Shown here piece after piece: positions 59,152 to 64,000 of a DNA stretch of 64,000 bases; positions within the stretch are counted from its first letter, which is position 1, and each line of letters starts with the position of its first letter. The stretch comes from Capniomyces stellatus (lineage: Eukaryota; Kickxellomycota; Harpellomycetes; Harpellales; Legeriomycetaceae): the NCBI GenBank assembly GCA_001661515.1, contig LUVW01000012.1, positions 321,829-385,828 of the forward strand, given 5' to 3'. The position numbers and the translations under genes were made by a program. The notes under the pieces were generated by a model that was not told the origin of the DNA, ran no database searches, and saw nothing but the letters and a program-made list of their open reading frames with translations.

Positions 59152-61644
59152 TCGCCAATATCCGTTCTTATTCTATTCGATTAGTCAATTTTTACTCGAG
59201 ATGCTTGGGTTTCCCTCTTTTTTTTACGCTTACTAGTGATAATACAACGTAAAATAATAAAGTCTTTCAAATTATTTTTTGAATTTAGGTTGACTTTTTG
59301 ATACAATAAAAGTAAACGCTCTCTATTGCTACAGTTCTATTGAAAGAAATATCAAAAGTTGAAGTGTTTGGTTAAAATAAGATTTTTTATTTTTAAAATA
59401 AAAAATAATTCCAGTGCGCTCTTTTTTTTTTTTTTTTTTGGTANNTTTTTTTTTTTTTTTTTTTTTTTTTTTTTGGTACTTTAACTTTTAAAATCCTAAA
59501 CGCTTGATCGTTGAATAAAAAATATATGCAATTTATTTTATTTGCAACATTGGTTTTTACTTTGCTAACGGGTTATTTACTGTTGGTTAAATTTCTGTAA
59601 CCATTGGCCCAAATAATTGGAGATAATGGGTATATATTGGCTGGATCAAGTGTGTAATTGATGATTGCTTTCCAGTTGAGGATTATAGGCAATCGTGCTG
59701 ATGGAATTTGTTGAACGGAAAGCTGTGTATTGTAAACATTTGAGTTGGGATGATAGAGAAGTGAGATTAGGGAGGTATTTGGTGTAATTAGGGCAGCAGA
59801 GCAAACAAAGTGTGGATTAATATGAAAAAAAAGACAGGTCGAATGTGGGGATAAATCTACAAAGTACGAGGATGGCAGTTGTGGCTTAGATGGGTTTGTT
59901 CGGGGGCCAAATAAATGCTAGAGTGATCCAGACTAGAACAATAGTAGAGAGCAGCAAAATAGGAAGGAAGGAAATATATTAGGGTTAACAGACAGTGATT
60001 GGGCGTTTAAAAAAAAACACAAATCAGTAGATGTAGATAAATTAGATTAAGGAAAAGTAAATGAGAAAAGAAAAGAAAAAGGGAAAAAATAAAAGGAACA
60101 AGTGAAAAAGAGGCCTGAAGAATCACGTCTGCAAAGCCAAACTACCCAATTAGTTGGAGTGACAGTCAATTAGTTTTAATGAAAGAAGGGTTGTGATTAA
60201 AAGACACGTTTGGCAGAATAATGGGAATAAAATTTAAATTGATTAAAAAATAAACAAAAGCAATTCAATAGAGAGTAACCAAAGAAAAAAGGAAATGGAA
60301 ATGGAAAAAGAAAAGTGGAAAAGGAACGAAAGAAAAGTGGAAAAATTGAAAGGGTTGGTGTTAAGTGGAATAATGGGCAATAATTCGTCTTAAAATAAGT
60401 GAGCTTGAGGTATTACAAAGCAAAAAGTGAATTGGATAGATTTGTTTATTTATTTATTGCAATGTTGGCTAGTAAGAACAAAGTAAAGATACAAATTTAT
60501 AATTAGGTTTGGTTTGGCTGAGCAGAAATGCAGTAAAATCACAGGTAGATACGTTTTGTGCAATAGGGAATTTGTCGACCAAAACCCATGGCAAAAGTGT
60601 GAAATAAATGTAATTATTATTGTGCTGAAACGAATAGAGAAAAGACGAACTTGACATTAAATACGTTGGTCAGGACAATGCTTTGTAATGAGGGCAAGTT
60701 GGGTTGTTTTGTGTCAAACTTGAACCCACTAATCGTGAATAAAAGATTGTTTTGTTTTAAATTAAAAAAGAAAAAAGGAAATTGTTGAAATCGCGTTAAA
60801 GAAAAAAAAAGGTGAAAAAAAGGAAAAAGTGAAAAAAGCAAGAGCCCCCAAGACTCTTAAGGAGAAGCAAAAAAAAACGAACGTAACAAGAAAACTGTTA
60901 GTGTTAAAAGAGTTTTATCTCTTGTCCTATTTGTCATTAATTCCAAGCATTAGTGGGATATTAGCCAAAAGGCAAAAGTAAAATAGGAAACACAGTTGAA
61001 GCAAAACCATTTTAAAGCAAAAACAAAAAAAAGAGACAAAAGATAAAATAAAATAAAATAAAAACAAAACAAAACAAAACAGTCTGGCAAGATAAAGTAG
61101 TAAAGTCGAGTCAAAATAGAAGCATAATATTTAAAGGACAATATTTAAATGAGCATTGTAACGAGTAAAGAATTAAAGTCGTACCAAAAATAGTACTTTG
61201 GCACGTATATATATATATATTTATTTAACAAGGGCAACAAAACATACAATTTAAAAGAGGGAAGGCTCGGTAGGATTGAATCGACAGTATAAAGTCAAAC
61301 GAGAACAGTAAATCAAGCCAGGAATAGTCGGTTATATCTGATAGTTTTTATTTTCAGCATTTTTATTCATAGCTTTTTATTTTTAGAAGCATACAAACTA
61401 GACACACATTGATTGAAGCTTTGATTCAAGAACATAAACGGCGGCAGATAAAGAGGATTTATTTAGATAGAGGGGCAGTAAACATTAAAGGACAAGTTGG
61501 CAGTGTAATTGTTAATAATTTAAGAGGTATATTTTTTTCTAGTTGAGTTTTTCAACAGAGAAAGAAGGGAATCGGAAACAGGATTAGTAACGAGGCCATA
61601 GTGTAAAAAAGGAAGAAGATAAAAAGGAAAAGAGAAGCAATACA
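59152..61644. other. Gene-free AT-rich region, 2.5 kb
   Basis: Divergent spacer between Prp16 and the Lys-rich gene. Much of it is A-rich on the plus strand with short AAAAG-type runs. It has a poly-T tract with an N gap, and no supported ORF or RNA gene. Confidence 0.5.
59421..59477. repeat. Poly-T tract with a 2-N gap
   Basis: A run of about 18 T ends in GGTA, followed by NN at 59444-59445, another run of about 29 T and again GGTA. The repeated run-plus-GGTA suggests contig ends that overlap but were not merged, as at 4266. Confidence 0.85.
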
Positions 61645-63965
61645 ATGAAAACACAGACTAAACAGACAGGACCAAGCTTAGGTTTGAGCTCAAAAGACTC
61701 AAAAATCGAAAGCAAAAGCAAGGAGAGAGAAAAAGGAAATGAAATGGAAAAAAGAGAAATGGTGGTGGGGAGAAGGTCAAGCGGAAGAATAAAAAAGCGA
61801 GAGGATGCAAAACTTAAAGTTGAAAAGATTAAACAAATATCAGAAAAATTGGAACTGGGAACAAAAGGCAATAAAGGGACAATAGAGTCAAAACGAACCA
61901 AAAGCAGCAAGAAAATGGAAAGTGAGAAGAGTAAAGCATTGAAAAAAGAGTCAAAGGGAGAGGTTGAAGCAAAAAATAAGCAAAAGACGAGTGATAAAGA
62001 AAAGAGAAAAGAAGAAAAAGTAAGCAAAGAGAAACGGGAAAAAGGGAAACGGGAAAAAGGGAAACGGGAAAAGGAGAAATTGGAAAAGGAGAAAACGAAC
62101 AAAGTCGGCGTTGAAAAGAAATCAAAACACTTGAGGTTTGAAAGCCCAGAGAAAAGAGATAAAAATGTGATGATTGATGTAGCGGAATTGCCAAAAAAGG
62201 ATGGACAGCCTAAATCACCAGCTTCAATATCAAAAATAAAGGCCAAGACGGAGGCAGAGAAAGATAGCTCAACAAAAACAAAACGTCCAGCGAGAAGTTC
62301 GCTGGCTAGAGGCGAGTTAGAGCCAAAGAAGGCAGTGGAAGCCAAAAAAGCACAAACAAAAGTGGCCTCAAAAGAAGAGGCGGCCGAAATCAATGAAACG
62401 GGCACTAAGGATCGATTGAGCGGGAGGGTTGGTAGCAGAAGAAAGTCGGAGCCAGTAAGTAAAGGACTAGGGAAAGATGGAGCGGATAGAGAGGGTGAGG
62501 AGTTGGGTAAGGCTGTTGAGCCAAGAAGACGGTCGCTAAGAAACTCGCAGAGCTATGCAATGGCACAAAACAAAACAGTAAAACCAATAGCGAAGCCAGC
62601 AACAGAAGCTGTGGATGAGCCAAAAGGTAGCAGCAAAGAGGCAGAGAAAGAAAAACCAAAAAAGACACCAGCTAAAAGAGAAACAAAAAAGAGATCGCCA
62701 GTAAAAAGAGTGAAGGAGAGCAAGCCAATAGAGAAGAAAACAGTCACAAGGCGGTCGGTTATAAGCAAAGAAATAAAGCTGCCTAGGCCAGAAGAGGCAG
62801 GAGAACAGGAGTCGTCAAGTAACCGAGAAAGAGGTAGCAACAGGAGGAGCAGCATTATAGTTAGGGCAGAGCCAGCAGTTAGTCAACGACAACGACCATC
62901 ATCACCACCACGGAACGAGTCAGTGGAAGGAAAAACAGAATTAACGAGCTTGGCTGCTGGAAGAACGCGGAGATCAAGTAGGATAGGTCTACCATCGACA
63001 CCGACAAACAAGACAAGAAAAGTTAGTGGAACATTGTTGACACCAGTAAACTCGCTGGTTAGGAATATAGAGTCGCTAAGAACACCAGTGAATAACAGTA
63101 AGAGTATATATATACTATTTTTTTTTATAGTTTATACTGACACACTTTAGAGTGGACAGTTTTGTATGCAATGGTTGGTGTTAAAAGTAAGTGTTGGTGT
63201 TATGGAATGAAAGGGTACATAGTATTAATGGCGATGATGGTGATAATAAATAGATAAAAGAAAACGACAGGATGATACAAAGACCAATACAGAAAAGATA
63301 AAGATCAAACCGTCTATAATAAAGACAATAATGAAGATCAATACTGATAGAAGCAAAAAAGCCAGGATAGAACAGGGGTCACCAACAGACCCAAGCAAGG
63401 ATAAGAGCAAAGACAGAGACAGAAAAGTAAACGAAATTGAGCTGATATCGATTGAAGATGACACGATTTCAACAGTGATAATTCCAATCGATAACAGCCC
63501 ACGCCGAAGCAACCCGGGTCGATTGAGGAGATCATCAAAGCTGAAGGGTAGGTGTATTGATTTGATATTACGTAATTCGTGCTGCTTGAATTGTGATGCT
63601 AATGTTGTTGTGACGGTATTATAATGATGGTAGAGGAGCAAAGAGAAAAGGAAGCAAGTGAGCCGGTGGTGGCTCAATTGACCAAAGAGCCAAGTTTTGT
63701 TGTGAATTTAGACAGTTTGGTTTCAACATCGCCAAGCAGACAGCCCAAAGCAACACCATTTATTATGTCAACGCCGCAGATCAAGCGGGTTAAACGAGGA
63801 GTTAAAGTTGAAACGGTTAAAAAAGAGAGCAAAGGCAATGAAGGTCAAAGAGAAATGAATGAGTTGACTAGCATGGGGTACAACTTGGAAAAGAGCTCGG
63901 ATAAAGATTGGGTGGCGATTGGAACGGCAGAAATAGACGAAAAAGGTGAGTTCCTAGTCAATTAA
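61645..63965 (+). CDS. Lys/Glu-rich, probably nuclear protein (may extend past the edge)
   Basis: Exons are 61645-63097, 63254-63547 and 63634 onward. The last frame can stop at 63965 (692 aa in total), or a donor at 63946 (AAAG|GTGAGT) could lead to an exon beyond the window. The protein is dominated by Lys, Glu, Arg and Ser, with KREKGKREKGKREKE repeats near residue 130 and many basic clusters such as RRRSLR and KRSPVKR. Thr-Pro and Ser-Pro sites (SPVKR, TPVNS, TPTN) look like CDK targets. It has no signal peptide, no catalytic motif and no recognised family. Such composition occurs in chromatin- or nucleolus-associated proteins, but that does not identify it. Low complexity makes similarity searches unreliable. 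Confidence 0.65.
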
Positions 63966-63981
63966 TTGATTTTGAAAAAAA

Positions 63982-64000
63982 AGGAGGGGGGGGGGGGGGG
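63982..64000. repeat. Poly-G run at the window end
   Basis: The window ends in AGGAGGGGGGGG..., a run of at least 13 G. As with the poly-C gap at 16212, long G/C homopolymers coincide with points where the assembly stops or breaks. Confidence 0.85.

Overview
The window looks like nuclear DNA of a fungus. The evidence is a chitin-binding, CRH-type cell-wall transglycosylase (1264-2277), an Rrn7-type RNA polymerase I factor, the RNase P/MRP subunit Pop5, the splicing helicase Prp16 and a mitochondrial tRNA thiolase, in AT-rich DNA with many short GT-AG introns. A kinesin-12-like motor and a PUS10-type pseudouridine synthase, neither of which budding yeast has, suggest an early-diverging 'zygomycete' lineage rather than a yeast. 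That placement is inference. I saw no tRNA, rRNA, CRISPR array or intact transposon, and no single multi-gene system; the genes read as ordinary housekeeping and cell-wall loci.

Layout, left to right. 1-2.3 kb: possible tail of an off-edge gene, then the CRH gene. 2.66-5.09 kb: a segment with a PLP-dependent class V aminotransferase, which recurs almost identically at 36.03-38.25 kb. 5.36-9.73 kb (-): an 18-exon kinesin. 10.2-14.64 kb (-): a P5-type ATPase with a signal-peptide exon and a Cys-rich luminal domain. 14.6-18.3 kb: gene-free. 18.3-24.8 kb (+): a TMEM184/DUF300 membrane protein and an acylaminoacyl-peptidase. 25.3-25.9 kb (-): Pop5. 27.8-29.3 kb (+): a secreted histidine acid phosphatase. 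30.8-31.8 kb (-): a DUF2470-DUF4499 membrane protein. 32.6-33.8 kb (+): a mitochondrial RsfS/MALSU1-like factor. 34.2-35.7 kb (-): a glucose-6-phosphate 1-epimerase. 36-38.2 kb: second aminotransferase copy. 38.8-41.2 kb (+): MTU1/SLM3. 41.9-44.9 kb (+): Rrn7. 45.2-47.6 kb (-): PUS10. 48.1-49.8 kb (-): a decayed secreted-protein gene. 49.8-53 kb: gene-free. 53-54.1 kb (+): an unrecognised nuclear-looking protein. 54.7-59.2 kb (-): Prp16/DHX38. 59.2-61.6 kb: gene-free. 61.6-64 kb (+): a Lys-rich protein reaching the right edge.

Exon models were built by hand from splice signals, reading-frame continuity and family resemblance recalled from knowledge. Nearly all close in frame over many exons, which is strong internal support. 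The assembly has three N gaps (4266, 16212-16222, 59444-59445), at least one flanked by an unmerged 213-bp overlap, so the aminotransferase duplication must be checked against reads. The most unusual points are that duplication, the Cys-rich luminal domain and altered motifs of the P5 ATPase, the GC-AG introns and 14-nt micro-exon, the altered nucleophile elbow of the acylaminoacyl-peptidase, and the collinear remains of the pseudogene.
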